A DNA stretch of 64,000 bases from Bacteroidales bacterium (GTDB taxonomy: Bacteria; Bacteroidota; Bacteroidia; Bacteroidales; UBA932): NCBI GenBank assembly GCA_009777095.1, contig WRMN01000002.1, forward strand, positions 1-64,000. The letters are read 5' to 3'. The translations under genes were made by a program, and so were the position numbers. Under the pieces are notes generated by a model. That model had not been told where the DNA came from. It made no database searches and saw nothing but the letters and a program-made list of their open reading frames with translations. Below are positions 1 to 8,373 of this stretch, piece after piece (the stretch's first letter is position 1; each line of letters starts with the position of its first letter).

Positions 1-24
1 AACCGCCAGTTAGTGGCAGTGCAT

Positions 25-603
25 TTATTCGTAACTGAATGACATTGGTTCATTATGTTGTTTGTTTAATAAATTATTTTCAGTTAGATATTTTCTCCAC
101 GCTTTTGCTCTTTCGTCTGAATAACAAGCATACATATTATTTGAATTGCAAAGTTTTTTCGGAAATCCAAGAGTTGTATTGAAAGTCAATTCCAACAATT
201 TTACAAGTGAATAAACCTCATTATCCTGCTTTCCACCACCACCGCCCACAAATGCAACAACAACATTATACTTTAATAGTTCATAAATTTTATCAAAATC
301 TAATTTGTTGTTTGTCTTGTAATCTATACCTGCTTTGTCCAAGTAATAGGCATATAATTCGTGTTCTGAAAAATTTGAATAAAGATTCAAAAAATCTTTT
401 CTCGCTTTTGGTTTGTCAAAATCGACAATCATAAAAAAACCAAAATCACGTTTCATAAATGAGTATTTTGATAGCCAATTGGCTTGAAACGAATAATTTT
501 CAATCAGATTTAAGGCTGTCGAAATTTGTTCATAATTTATTTGTGATAAAAGTTTGGAAATCTCTTGGTCATTTTCTTCTGATTTTTTTGATTTTTTTGT
601 CAA
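25..603 (-). CDS. Hypothetical protein, probable C-terminal half of a frameshifted gene
   Basis: I do not recognise the family. The reading frame (192 aa) opens with a TTG at 603 inside the end of the upstream gene, and its first residues are Lys/Ser-rich (TKKSKKSEEND). It has no signal peptide and no membrane segment. A Gly5 run (AFVGGGGGKQDNE) sits near residue 120. It overlaps the gene at 569-1123 by 35 nt in another frame. The overlap lies in two A7 runs (coding strand; T runs at 583-589 and 592-598), and removing one A would fuse both frames into one protein of about 360 aa. I infer that this is the second half of one secreted protein rather than an independent gene. The region is clearly AT-richer than the suf genes nearby. 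Confidence 0.5.
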   Translation of the reverse strand: MTKKSKKSEENDQEISKLLSQINYEQISTALNLIENYSFQANWLSKYSFMKRDFGFFMIVDFDKPKARKDFLNLYSNFSEHELYAYYLDKAGIDYKTNNKLDFDKIYELLKYNVVVAFVGGGGGKQDNEVYSLVKLLELTFNTTLGFPKKLCNSNNMYACYSDERAKAWRKYLTENNLLNKQHNEPMSFSYE

Positions 604-1123
604 TTTTGTTAATTGCTTTGATTTCAGTATTTTTTATTGAGTTTAATGTTGTTTTATATTCGCTTTTCAATTCACTCGTTTTATCTTTCGTTATTTCGCG
701 AAACATAATTTTTACCGTGCGAGATTCAAGTGGGGTAATAAGAAATGCGCCCGCAAATTCAGAATATGTGATTTTTTCCGAATTGGCGTTTAAAAAATTC
801 AAAAAAATCTGATTTGAAATGCTATCATTCAATCGTATTTCTTCTTCGGTAAAAATAGAATTTACTTCAACAATTCGCCTTGCGACTTCTGCTTCTGCTG
901 TCGCCGAAATATGATTATAGGCAAATCTTTCTTCTAATTCTTTTTTGCTGTCAAAATAAGGTACTATTTCAAAAAAAGCATTTTTGTCGCCCGATTTTAA
1001 CTTGTTGTCAATTTCATAAAGAGGGTGTTTTGGGTTACTTGTCATTTGCCCAAAAGAATATTGAACAATAAAAGTAAGTGTTATTGCCAAAATGGTTTTT
1101 CTATGTAACATTAAACGATTCAT
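569..1123 (-). CDS. Hypothetical secreted protein, probable N-terminal half of a frameshifted gene
   Basis: Unrecognised protein of 184 aa. It starts at a good ATG with a signal peptide (TILAITLTFIVQYSFGQ), so the mature part should be exported. The rest is charged and helical, and it ends abruptly in a Lys/Arg-rich tail (DKKIKKIRRK) produced by the poly-A tract at 583-598. Dropping one A there continues the frame directly into the protein at 25-603. Possible causes are a real frameshift mutation, a homopolymer sequencing error, or transcriptional slippage on the A runs. A programmed -1 ribosomal shift would not give the right frame. Confidence 0.5.
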   Translation of the reverse strand: MNRLMLHRKTILAITLTFIVQYSFGQMTSNPKHPLYEIDNKLKSGDKNAFFEIVPYFDSKKELEERFAYNHISATAEAEVARRIVEVNSIFTEEEIRLNDSISNQIFLNFLNANSEKITYSEFAGAFLITPLESRTVKIMFREITKDKTSELKSEYKTTLNSIKNTEIKAINKIDKKIKKIRRK

Positions 1124-1222
1124 TTTTATGATTTTCTGACTATTTTAATTTTCAATTTTATACTCCGTTGTCCCACTGCACTGTCCTCGCATTGCCACTA
1201 TCGCATATCTTGATACAGTTAT

Positions 1223-2557
1223 TCAATTATTCTTTATCTGCACTAACCGTGTCAGTTCCTCAACGGTAACCCAAAAGATCTCGCCGTCGGGAGCGCGCAT
1301 CTGTGTTTTCTCTATGTCTTTAAAGAACATATCTTCTATGTATAAACTCATAACAGAGGTAGCATAATCTAACGTTTTTTGTTGAATATCGGTCAGTGTT
1401 TTTCTGCCAATTAATTCGCGCATGTACAGTACAAGATATAACAGTTCCCGTTCGTATTCTTCTTTTGAAAAGGCTTCAAAATCTTCTCTGTCGAAACGAA
1501 ATGAGACCAAACGGCTAAGCATGGCTTGTCGGTTTTTCTTACTCAACTTCGAGGCCTCCCAGTAGTATTTTTGGGCATTTAGCCTGTCGCCGTTTCCTCT
1601 GTAAGTGTCGGCACGCATCAAACTAAGGTTATACTTTTCTTCATCGGTAGGATACATCAACTTTTCGGCCTTGTCGAAAAGTTGCAGAGCTTTCTTTCCG
1701 TTGTATATTACGCTATGGCAAGTACCTAAGGACATAATAATTTCTACGTTGGTAGTATCTAATTGATATAATTTGTCCAGATACGGTATTGCACCCAAAT
1801 AATTCTTTTGCCGGTATTTGGCAAACCCTACATAGCGCAGGTTAAATTCCGATGAATCACCGATGGCAATCAGACGGCTCAGCACACTATCCGCCGCATG
1901 ATAATCGCCGCCCAGAAAATAAATGACCCCTTTAGCCTGCTCCAGATCGGAATGAGCGGGATTATAGACCAGCGCAGTGTCGCAAACTTCCATAGCCATG
2001 CTTAGCATAAGAGGAGGTTCGGGCTGCTCTTTGTGTATGCGGAGGTGGGTGTTAATTAATGTTATGGCTAAGGCTGCGTTTTCTTTGTTCAAATTCACCG
2101 CAGCATTATAGTAATTCAGTGCTGTGGGATAAGACCCCAGATTGCTGATACAGTCGCCCGCTCCCTGCAGGAAGCTGATATTAGTGGAATCGCGTTCAAG
2201 CAGCCATTCGTAATAATTGAGTGATTCCAGATAGTCTTTGCGTTGAAAATATAATTTGGCCAATTGCAGTCCTGCATAATAATTGCTGCTGTCTAAATGA
2301 AGAGATTTTACATAAAGACTTTCGGCCTCGCTGACGCGGCCTAAGAGCAGCGCTGTGCGGGCAGCGGCATTGAGCGCCTTTGTATTTAAACTGTCGCTCT
2401 GCAGCCATTCGCTATAATAATGATAAGCTTTGCGGTATTGTTGCATTTGTTCGCAGGCCGCGCCTTTGATGTAAGCGCTGTCGGCAGGGCTTTGTCCCTG
2501 CATAGAAATATTCCACCCGAGGCAAAGCCATGAAATTATGAAGATTGCCTTTTTCAT
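1223..2557 (-). CDS. Secreted tetratricopeptide-repeat protein
   Basis: 444 aa from the ATG at 2557; an in-frame GTG at 2563 overlaps the promoter box and is unlikely to be the start. It has an N-terminal signal peptide (KKAIFIISWLCLGWN) followed by about eight TPR-like helical pairs, with recurring patterns such as YRKAYHYYSEWLQSD, YLESLNYYEWLLERD and YPTALNYYNAAVNLN. The last 90 residues are non-TPR and charged. TPR proteins act as protein-protein scaffolds, probably in the periplasm here. The specific partner is unknown. A -7 box (2563-2570) lies only 5 nt upstream of the start. Confidence 0.85.
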   Translation of the reverse strand: MKKAIFIISWLCLGWNISMQGQSPADSAYIKGAACEQMQQYRKAYHYYSEWLQSDSLNTKALNAAARTALLLGRVSEAESLYVKSLHLDSSNYYAGLQLAKLYFQRKDYLESLNYYEWLLERDSTNISFLQGAGDCISNLGSYPTALNYYNAAVNLNKENAALAITLINTHLRIHKEQPEPPLMLSMAMEVCDTALVYNPAHSDLEQAKGVIYFLGGDYHAADSVLSRLIAIGDSSEFNLRYVGFAKYRQKNYLGAIPYLDKLYQLDTTNVEIIMSLGTCHSVIYNGKKALQLFDKAEKLMYPTDEEKYNLSLMRADTYRGNGDRLNAQKYYWEASKLSKKNRQAMLSRLVSFRFDREDFEAFSKEEYERELLYLVLYMRELIGRKTLTDIQQKTLDYATSVMSLYIEDMFFKDIEKTQMRAPDGEIFWVTVEELTRLVQIKNN

Positions 2558-2562
2558 ATCCA

Positions 2563-2570
2563 CAAAGATA
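2563..2570 (-). promoter_or_regulatory. Bacteroidota -7 promoter box of the TPR gene
   Basis: TATCTTTG on the minus strand matches the TAnnTTTG element recognised by the Bacteroidota primary sigma factor. It ends 5 nt before the ATG at 2557, so transcription would begin at or next to the start codon. I see no convincing -33 element. Confidence 0.5.
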
Positions 2571-2716
2571 ACGATTTTTCCGATAAGAACAAGGATAAAA
2601 TTAATTGCGAATTACGACTAAAATTTTAAACTTTGAACACGCTATTAATCAGCCTAATATCTAATGATTCACGACAAATACCCAATAATTAAAAGCAACA
2701 ATAATAGATTTTTTCG

Positions 2717-2724
2717 TATCTTTG
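2717..2724 (+). promoter_or_regulatory. -7 promoter box of the UPF0175/DUF3368 pair
   Basis: TATCTTTG, an exact TAnnTTTG match, lies 18 nt before the antitoxin ATG at 2743. It is the only clear promoter upstream of the toxin-antitoxin pair and of sufB. Confidence 0.55.
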
Positions 2725-2742
2725 TAAAAAAAAACGATAATT

Positions 2743-2970
2743 ATGAACGCAATAACTATCAATTTTCCAAAAAATGTTGCCGTGGATAATTTTGAATTGA
2801 CTATGCTTGTGGCTTCGCGACTATACGAGAAAGGCAAACTTTCTCTTGGACAAGCAGCAGCAGTGGCAAATATGAGCAAACGCACATTTATTGAACTTTT
2901 AGGCCATTACGGTGTGTCAGTCTTTAATTACCCACCCAACGAAATTTTTACTGAAATTGCTCATGCGTAA
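2743..2970 (+). CDS. UPF0175-family antitoxin
   Basis: 75 aa. The sequence has the UPF0175 layout: an N-terminal beta-like segment (ITINFPKNVAVDNFELTM), then a small helical HTH-like core (KGKLSLGQAAAVANMSKRTF) and a short C-terminal tail (ELLGHYGVSVFNYP). Members of this family are often paired with a DUF3368 PIN-like toxin, as here. The stop codon overlaps the toxin start by 8 nt, which implies translational coupling. By analogy it should neutralise the toxin and may repress the shared promoter; neither is shown by the sequence. Confidence 0.85.
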   Translation: MNAITINFPKNVAVDNFELTMLVASRLYEKGKLSLGQAAAVANMSKRTFIELLGHYGVSVFNYPPNEIFTEIAHA

Positions 2971-3421
2971 AACAATTATTTCAGATGCAAGTTGTTTTAT
3001 TGTTTTGTCGAATATTGGCGAAATGGAATTATTGCATAACCTATACCCCGAAATTATCACGACTCCTGAAATAGCAGATGAATTTGGCGAAAAACTTCCG
3101 GAATGGGTTATTGTTTCTAATGTAAAAGATATTGCTTGTCAACAAGTTTTGGAGTTGCAAATTGATAAAGGCGAATCCAGCGCTATTGCATTGGCATTAG
3201 AAACGCCTAACAGTATATTGATTTTAGATGATTACAAAGCTCGAAAAGTTGCTCAGTCATTAAACTTGTTCTATATTGGAACAATTGGAGTAATTATTAA
3301 GGCAAAATTATTAGGTGTTATTCCGTCAGTAAAACCGATATTGAATAAAATGAAAACAACGAATTTTAGGCTATCTGCAGAATTAGAACGAGAGGCCTTA
3401 TCGGCTGCAAAAGAATACTAA
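2963..3421 (+). CDS. DUF3368 PIN-like toxin
   Basis: 152 aa from the ATG at 2963, which begins [16 protein letters not shown] longer in-frame start at 2912 would lie inside the antitoxin gene and add residues unlike the family. The PIN-type acidic residues are visible: Asp in SDASCF near the N terminus, Glu in TPEIADEF, and Asp in [11 protein letters not shown]-like toxins are metal-dependent RNases. DUF3368 proteins are usual partners of UPF0175 antitoxins. The gene ends only 7 nt before sufB, so the two may be cotranscribed. The module is AT-rich compared with sufB, consistent with acquisition. Confidence 0.85.
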   Translation: MRKTIISDASCFIVLSNIGEMELLHNLYPEIITTPEIADEFGEKLPEWVIVSNVKDIACQQVLELQIDKGESSAIALALETPNSILILDDYKARKVAQSLNLFYIGTIGVIIKAKLLGVIPSVKPILNKMKTTNFRLSAELEREALSAAKEY

Positions 3422-3428
3422 AAATTTA

Positions 3429-4871
3429 ATGGCACAAGGCGATATATTACATAATATTACTAAACAATCGGAGTATAAACACGGTTTTACTACTTCGATT
3501 ATTCAGGAATTTATCCCTAAGGGATTGAATGAAAATATTGTACGACTGATTTCCTCCAAAAAGGAGGAACCGGAATGGCTTTTGGAATTTCGCTTGAACG
3601 CTTACCGCAAGTGGCTGACAATGACCATGCCTACCTGGGCGCACTTGAATATTCCACCTATTGATTATCAGGATATTATTTATTATGCTGCTCCAAAGGC
3701 AGCAGTTGACGCGCACGAAGGACACCTGTCGCCCGAAATAGCTGAAGCCTTTGATAAATTAGGCATTCCTTTGACCGAGCGCGACAGAATGTCGAACGTG
3801 GCGGTGGACGCGGTCTTCGATAGCGTTTCGGTAAAAACTACCTATCGTGAATCTTTAGCTGAAAAAGGCATTATTTTCTGCTCGTTCAGCGAGGCTGTGC
3901 GCGATTATCCCGATTTGATTCGGCAATATTTAGCCAAGGTTGTGCCGGCAGGCGATAATTATTTTGCTGCGCTGAACAGCGCAGTGTTTAGCGATGGCTC
4001 TTTCTGTTATATTCCTAAGGGAGTGCGTTGTCCCATGGATTTATCAAGCTATTTCCGTATCAATGCCAAGGGCACAGGCCAGTTCGAACGCACCTTAATT
4101 GTGGCCGAGGAAGGCAGCTATGTAAGTTATTTAGAAGGCTGTACGGCTCCGCAACGAGACGAGAACCAGCTTCATGCGGCAGTGGTGGAAATCATAGTGA
4201 TGAAAGATGCTGAGGTGAAATATTCTACGGTGCAAAACTGGTATCCGGGCGATAGGGAAGGGCGCGGAGGTATTTATAACTTTGTAACTAAAAGAGGTAT
4301 CTGCAAGGGCGAAAATAGCCGCCTCTCGTGGACGCAGGTAGAAACCGGATCGGCCATTACATGGAAATACCCAAGTACTATTCTCAGGGGCGACAATTCT
4401 AATTCCGACTTCTATTCAGTAGCAGTTACCAACAACTACCAACAAGCCGATACGGGCACTAAGATGATACACATCGGTAAAAATACTCGTAGTCGGATTG
4501 TAAGTAAGGGAATTTCAGCAGGTTTCAGCCAAAATTCCTATAGAGGCTTGGTGAAATTTAACCCCGGAGCTGAGAATGCGCGAAATTTCTCGCAATGCGA
4601 CAGCCTTTTGCTGGGCAGCAATTGTGGGGCGCATACCTTCCCCTATATTGAAAATGAGAACGAAACGGCTGTGGTGGAACATGAGGCAACAACCTCTAAA
4701 ATAGGTGAAGATCAGTTATTTTATTGTAACCAACGGGGCATTTCTACCGAAGATGCGGTAGGGTTGATTGTGAACGGCTACGCACGTGAAGTGCTTAGCC
4801 AGTTACCCATGGAATTTGCGGTGGAAGCGCAAAAATTATTGCAAATTTCTTTGGAAGGAAGCGTTGGATAA
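3429..4871 (+). CDS. sufB: Fe-S cluster assembly scaffold protein SufB
   Basis: 480 aa, the normal SufB length. SufB is the scaffold subunit of the cytosolic SufBCD complex, on which new iron-sulfur clusters are built. The family core is present: [19 protein letters not shown], the SYRGLVKF segment, and the conserved [18 protein letters not shown] block with Cys390 and Cys399, followed by EHEATTSKI. It follows the PIN toxin gene by 7 nt. Its usual partners sufC, sufD and sufS do not follow directly: sufC is about 2.7 kb downstream after a DUF4954 gene and pnuC, and sufD and sufS are not in the window. Confidence 0.97.
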   Translation: MAQGDILHNITKQSEYKHGFTTSIIQEFIPKGLNENIVRLISSKKEEPEWLLEFRLNAYRKWLTMTMPTWAHLNIPPIDYQDIIYYAAPKAAVDAHEGHLSPEIAEAFDKLGIPLTERDRMSNVAVDAVFDSVSVKTTYRESLAEKGIIFCSFSEAVRDYPDLIRQYLAKVVPAGDNYFAALNSAVFSDGSFCYIPKGVRCPMDLSSYFRINAKGTGQFERTLIVAEEGSYVSYLEGCTAPQRDENQLHAAVVEIIVMKDAEVKYSTVQNWYPGDREGRGGIYNFVTKRGICKGENSRLSWTQVETGSAITWKYPSTILRGDNSNSDFYSVAVTNNYQQADTGTKMIHIGKNTRSRIVSKGISAGFSQNSYRGLVKFNPGAENARNFSQCDSLLLGSNCGAHTFPYIENENETAVVEHEATTSKIGEDQLFYCNQRGISTEDAVGLIVNGYAREVLSQLPMEFAVEAQKLLQISLEGSVG

Positions 4872-4883
4872 ACATATTTTTAC

Positions 4884-4891
4884 TAACTTTG
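4884..4891 (+). promoter_or_regulatory. -7 promoter box upstream of the DUF4954 gene
   Basis: TAACTTTG matches TAnnTTTG, 13 nt after the sufB stop and 37 nt before the ATG at 4929. It suggests that DUF4954-pnuC-sufC can be transcribed separately from sufB. Confidence 0.5.
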
Positions 4892-4928
4892 TAAGATTGG
4901 CTCTTCTGAATTTATAAATTTTTTGAAT

Positions 4929-6902
4929 ATGCGAAAGCTAACACTTGATGAAATAACCCAACTGCAATTACAGTCTTGCTCAGCCGACGATTGGCAACAA
5001 ATCACCGTTGCCGATGATTTTTCGACCGAATACCTTCACAAAGTAAAATTTACAGGGATAAATACATTGGGCGTATTTGACACCTCTGTCAGTTTACAAG
5101 GGGGAGTGAAAATTCATACAGGTATTTATGATGCTTGGTTGCATAATTGTACAGTGGGTAATAATGTGCTTATTCGCGGAGTGCGTGATTATATAGCTAA
5201 TTATATTATCGAAGACGAGGTGGTCATTTTTAACGTTAATCTGGTACTGACAGATGGGCAAACTACATTCGGCAACGGTATCAAAGTAGAAACCATCAGC
5301 GAAGCCGGAACGCGCAGCGTGATGATGTATAATCAACTTTCGGCGCATTTGGCTTACATCTTAGCCAGCTATCGCCACCGTCCGCAGTTGATAGAGAAGT
5401 TCGAAGCCTTGATAGAGGCTTATGCTCAGGCGCAGAAAGTTCCTTTCGGACGTATTTCTTATGGCGTAAAAATCATGCGCTGCGCCACAATTATGAATGT
5501 TAACATTGGGCCTTGCGCATTGCTTGATGGGGCCGACAGCCTTCGCAACGGAACTATTAACAGTGTTCCTGAAGACCCTGTTGTAATCGGTGATGCCTGT
5601 CATCTCGAAAATTTCATAGTCTGTTCCGGTACTCAGATACTTAACGGCACAGTGGTGTCGAATAGCTTTGTAGGGCAGGGCTGCCTGTTAGACAAGCAAT
5701 ATTCATCGGTGCAATCCCTGTTTTTTGCCAACTGCCAGGGCTTTCACGGCGAGGCTTGCGCAATCTTTGCAGGTCCATACACGGTAACCCACCATAAGTC
5801 AACGCTGCTGATTGCGGGCATGTATTCGTTTATGAATGCCGGCAGCGGCTCTAACCAAAGTAACCATCTGTATAAATTAGGTCCCATACATCACGGTTTT
5901 CTCGAAAGAGGTACTAAAACTACCAGCGATTCCTACATTCTGTGGCCATCGCGTATAGGCGCTTTTACCTTAGTTATGGGTCGGCACTCCCACCATGCCG
6001 ATACTGCCGATTTCCCTTTCTCGTATATGATTGAAAGAGATGACGCGTCTTACTTGGCTCCCGCAGTGAATTTGCGTAGCATAGGCACGATAAGGGATTC
6101 CCAAAAATGGCCTAAGCGCGATTTGCGAAAAAGTAAACTGAGGTTAGATCATATTAACTATAATTTGTTAAGCCCTTATACAGTGGGAAAGATGATACGG
6201 GGGCGCGATATTCTTTTGGAAATGCGCGATGCAAAAGAAGGCATATTGTCTGAATATGAATACAAAGGCGTAAAAATAGAAACCCGCATCATGAGCCGCT
6301 CTATCAACTTGTATGAGTATGCTCTTTGGAAATTCCTCGGCAATTCGGTAATATCCCGTTTGGAGAAAACAACAGGAATATTGACGGACGAACTTATTCG
6401 TAAATCCTTGCAAAAAGACACAGACATTGGTAGCGGCAACTGGGTGGACATTGCCGGATTGATATGTCCCGCATCGGCCTTAAACAGCCTGCTCGATTGT
6501 GTGGAAAGAGGGACGGAAACAAGTTTGGAAAAAATTGAGGCTGCTTTTGTCGGCCTGCATCGAAATTATTATACTTATGAATGGACTTGGGCTTTTGATG
6601 TTTTGGAGAAATTCTACGGCAAACGCCCTGATGAGTTTACGTCGGAAGATGTACGGCAAGTAGTGCAAAAATGGATTAGCGGCGTGTTGGCTATTGATGA
6701 TATGCTTTATGAAGATGCCCAAAAAGAATTTACCTTAAGTAAAAAAGCCGGTTTCGGCGCCGATGGTAATGAGGAAGATAAGGAAAAAGACTTTGCCAAT
6801 GTGCGGGGCAAGTTCCATACCAATCCCACCGTTGTAGCAATTACGGAGCATAAAAAGGAGAAAGAAGCCTTAGGCAAAAGTATAATTGAAAGAATGGTAT
6901 GA
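4929..6902 (+). CDS. DUF4954 family protein (left-handed beta-helix type)
   Basis: 657 aa from the ATG at 4929; the in-frame TTG at 4923 is a weaker choice. It matches the DUF4954 type found widely in Bacteroidales. The N-terminal two thirds has the short-period Val/Ile/Gly/Asn pattern of hexapeptide beta-helix proteins (for example GNNVLIRGVRDYIANYIIE and DACHLENFIVCSGTQ), a fold used by acyl- and nucleotidyl-transferases. Conserved histidine-rich patches occur at HHKSTLLIAG, PIHHGFLERG and MGRHSHHADT. The C-terminal third is helical. The biochemical role is not known. The last codon overlaps the pnuC start (ATGA), so the two are translationally coupled. Confidence 0.85.
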   Translation: MRKLTLDEITQLQLQSCSADDWQQITVADDFSTEYLHKVKFTGINTLGVFDTSVSLQGGVKIHTGIYDAWLHNCTVGNNVLIRGVRDYIANYIIEDEVVIFNVNLVLTDGQTTFGNGIKVETISEAGTRSVMMYNQLSAHLAYILASYRHRPQLIEKFEALIEAYAQAQKVPFGRISYGVKIMRCATIMNVNIGPCALLDGADSLRNGTINSVPEDPVVIGDACHLENFIVCSGTQILNGTVVSNSFVGQGCLLDKQYSSVQSLFFANCQGFHGEACAIFAGPYTVTHHKSTLLIAGMYSFMNAGSGSNQSNHLYKLGPIHHGFLERGTKTTSDSYILWPSRIGAFTLVMGRHSHHADTADFPFSYMIERDDASYLAPAVNLRSIGTIRDSQKWPKRDLRKSKLRLDHINYNLLSPYTVGKMIRGRDILLEMRDAKEGILSEYEYKGVKIETRIMSRSINLYEYALWKFLGNSVISRLEKTTGILTDELIRKSLQKDTDIGSGNWVDIAGLICPASALNSLLDCVERGTETSLEKIEAAFVGLHRNYYTYEWTWAFDVLEKFYGKRPDEFTSEDVRQVVQKWISGVLAIDDMLYEDAQKEFTLSKKAGFGADGNEEDKEKDFANVRGKFHTNPTVVAITEHKKEKEALGKSIIERMV

Positions 6903-7579
6903 TGATGGACAGCTTTTTTTCTTTTTTCAGTGTCGAAAATGTATTGATACAATTTGACGGCAAGGAGGTAAGTTATCTCGAAGCCTTGTCGATGATTGCC
7001 GGCCTGAGTTGTGTGTTCTTAGCTGTTCGGGCTAAGGTTTTTAATTTTTATATTGGGTATATTTACAGTATGCTACTGTTTACCTTTTTCTTTCAGAAAA
7101 ATTTATACTCCAGCATGATGCTTCAGCCCATATCCTTAGTGATTAATGCTATTGGCCATTATCGCTGGACACATCCGCGCAAGAGCGAAGAAAACAAAAA
7201 ACGGGAACTGAAAATAACCCTCCTCACCAATCAGCAGCGCATAGTTATTTTAGCTACATTGGCAGGATTAACCCTCGGTTGGGGCTTTGCCATGGCTAAT
7301 GTTAATTGCTGGATGCCTTGGCCTGTGGTTCCCTCCAGCCTGCCTTACCTTGATGCCTTTGTGGTAATGACTGTCCTGACGGCGCAATGGCTCTCGGCGC
7401 AGAAAAAACTCGACTGTTGGGCTGCATGGATGACGGTGAATCTTACCAATGTAACCTTATATACCCTGCGAGGTTTGGTCTTCATGCCTTTCCTCAGCGC
7501 TACCTATATCGTAATGGCATTCTTTGGCGCCCGTATATGGTACAGAAAGTACAAATGTGATAATGTGATAATGAGTTAA
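6899..7579 (+). CDS. pnuC: Nicotinamide riboside transporter PnuC
   Basis: 226 aa, integral membrane, about seven hydrophobic segments. PnuC proteins carry nicotinamide riboside across the inner membrane by facilitated diffusion for NAD salvage. Recognisable features are the early membrane segment YLEALSMIAGLSCVFLAVRA, the NAIGHYRW motif after the third segment, and the C-terminal NVTLYTLRGLVFMPFL region. It starts in an ATGA overlap with the DUF4954 gene. Its last codons (CDNVIMS) are encoded by the 8-bp tandem repeat that fills the gap before sufC, so the C terminus may vary between strains. NadB, encoded at 15071, would supply the de novo NAD route. Confidence 0.9.
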   Translation: MMMDSFFSFFSVENVLIQFDGKEVSYLEALSMIAGLSCVFLAVRAKVFNFYIGYIYSMLLFTFFFQKNLYSSMMLQPISLVINAIGHYRWTHPRKSEENKKRELKITLLTNQQRIVILATLAGLTLGWGFAMANVNCWMPWPVVPSSLPYLDAFVVMTVLTAQWLSAQKKLDCWAAWMTVNLTNVTLYTLRGLVFMPFLSATYIVMAFFGARIWYRKYKCDNVIMS

Positions 7580-7613
7580 TGTGATAATGTGATAATGCAA
7601 AAATGTGATAATG
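7554..7613 (+). repeat. 8-bp tandem repeat with 24-bp higher-order period
   Basis: AATGTGATA occurs at 7554, 7562, 7578, 7586 and 7602, all in one 8-bp register, and the units at 7570 and 7594 are degenerate. The array is therefore a 24-bp higher-order repeat of two good units plus one diverged unit. It covers the end of pnuC, the whole intergenic gap and the alternative starts of sufC. Confidence 0.85.
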
Positions 7614-8366
7614 AATATGAATAACATCTTATTAGACATAAAAGACCTGCATGCAAGTGTTAGTGGGAAAGAAATCCTGAAAGGAATCAATTTAACTGTA
7701 AAAGAAGGCGAAGTGCATGCCATTATGGGTCCTAATGGTTCAGGAAAAAGCACCCTCGCGGTAGTATTGGCCGGTCGCGAAAATTATGAGATAATCTCAG
7801 GTTCAGTGCTATTCAACGGACAGGATTTGCAAGCCATGCCTCCCGAAGAGCGTTCGCACAAGGGCCTATTCTTAGGTTTTCAATATCCGGTCGAAATTCC
7901 GGGAGTTAGCAATGTAAATTTTATGAAAGCGGCGATTAACGAACACCGCAAATATCATGGGCAAGAGCCTTTGTCGGCAGCCGACTTTCTGAAACTGATG
8001 CGCGAAAAGATGGCTATTGTGGAAATGGACGCAGCTTTCTCTGCACGCGGCGTTAATGTTGGTTTTTCAGGCGGGGAAAAGAAACGTAATGAAATTTTCC
8101 AGATGGCCATGTTGGAGCCTCAACTCGCTATATTAGACGAAACCGACAGCGGCCTTGACGTGGACGCTTTGCGCATTGTGGCTTCCGGCGTAAATAAATT
8201 GAAAAGGGCCGACAATGCTTTTATCGTAATCACCCACTACCAACGCTTGTTGGACTACATTGTTCCCGACATTGTGCACGTACTGTATGACGGAAAAATC
8301 ATCAAAACCGCCGGCAAAGAATTAGCCCTTGAGGTAGAGCAAAAGGGGTATGATTGGTTGAAGTAA
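7611..8366 (+). CDS. sufC: Fe-S cluster assembly ATPase SufC
   Basis: 251 aa from the ATG at 7611. Other possible starts are GTG at 7605 and ATG at 7617; all lie at the edge of the tandem repeat. SufC is the ABC-type ATPase that drives SufB-SufD rearrangement during cluster assembly. The Walker A motif GPNGSGKST is at residues 40-48, the signature FSGGEKKRNEI is typical for SufC, and Walker B is LAILDETDSGLD with an H-loop in VITHYQRLL. Unlike most suf operons, the gene next to it is not sufD; the convergent DUF5686 gene follows 8 nt away. Confidence 0.97.
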   Translation: MNMNNILLDIKDLHASVSGKEILKGINLTVKEGEVHAIMGPNGSGKSTLAVVLAGRENYEIISGSVLFNGQDLQAMPPEERSHKGLFLGFQYPVEIPGVSNVNFMKAAINEHRKYHGQEPLSAADFLKLMREKMAIVEMDAAFSARGVNVGFSGGEKKRNEIFQMAMLEPQLAILDETDSGLDVDALRIVASGVNKLKRADNAFIVITHYQRLLDYIVPDIVHVLYDGKIIKTAGKELALEVEQKGYDWLK

Positions 8367-8373
8367 TTCCTTT

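Noticed and set aside
583-598. Programmed -1 ribosomal frameshift on the A7 runs
   Set aside because: A -1 shift does not lead into the downstream frame; a +1 shift or loss of one A is needed.
2912-2962. Longer N terminus for the DUF3368 toxin
   Set aside because: The extra 17 residues overlap the antitoxin gene heavily and do not resemble the family; the ATG at 2963 fits the usual short overlap.
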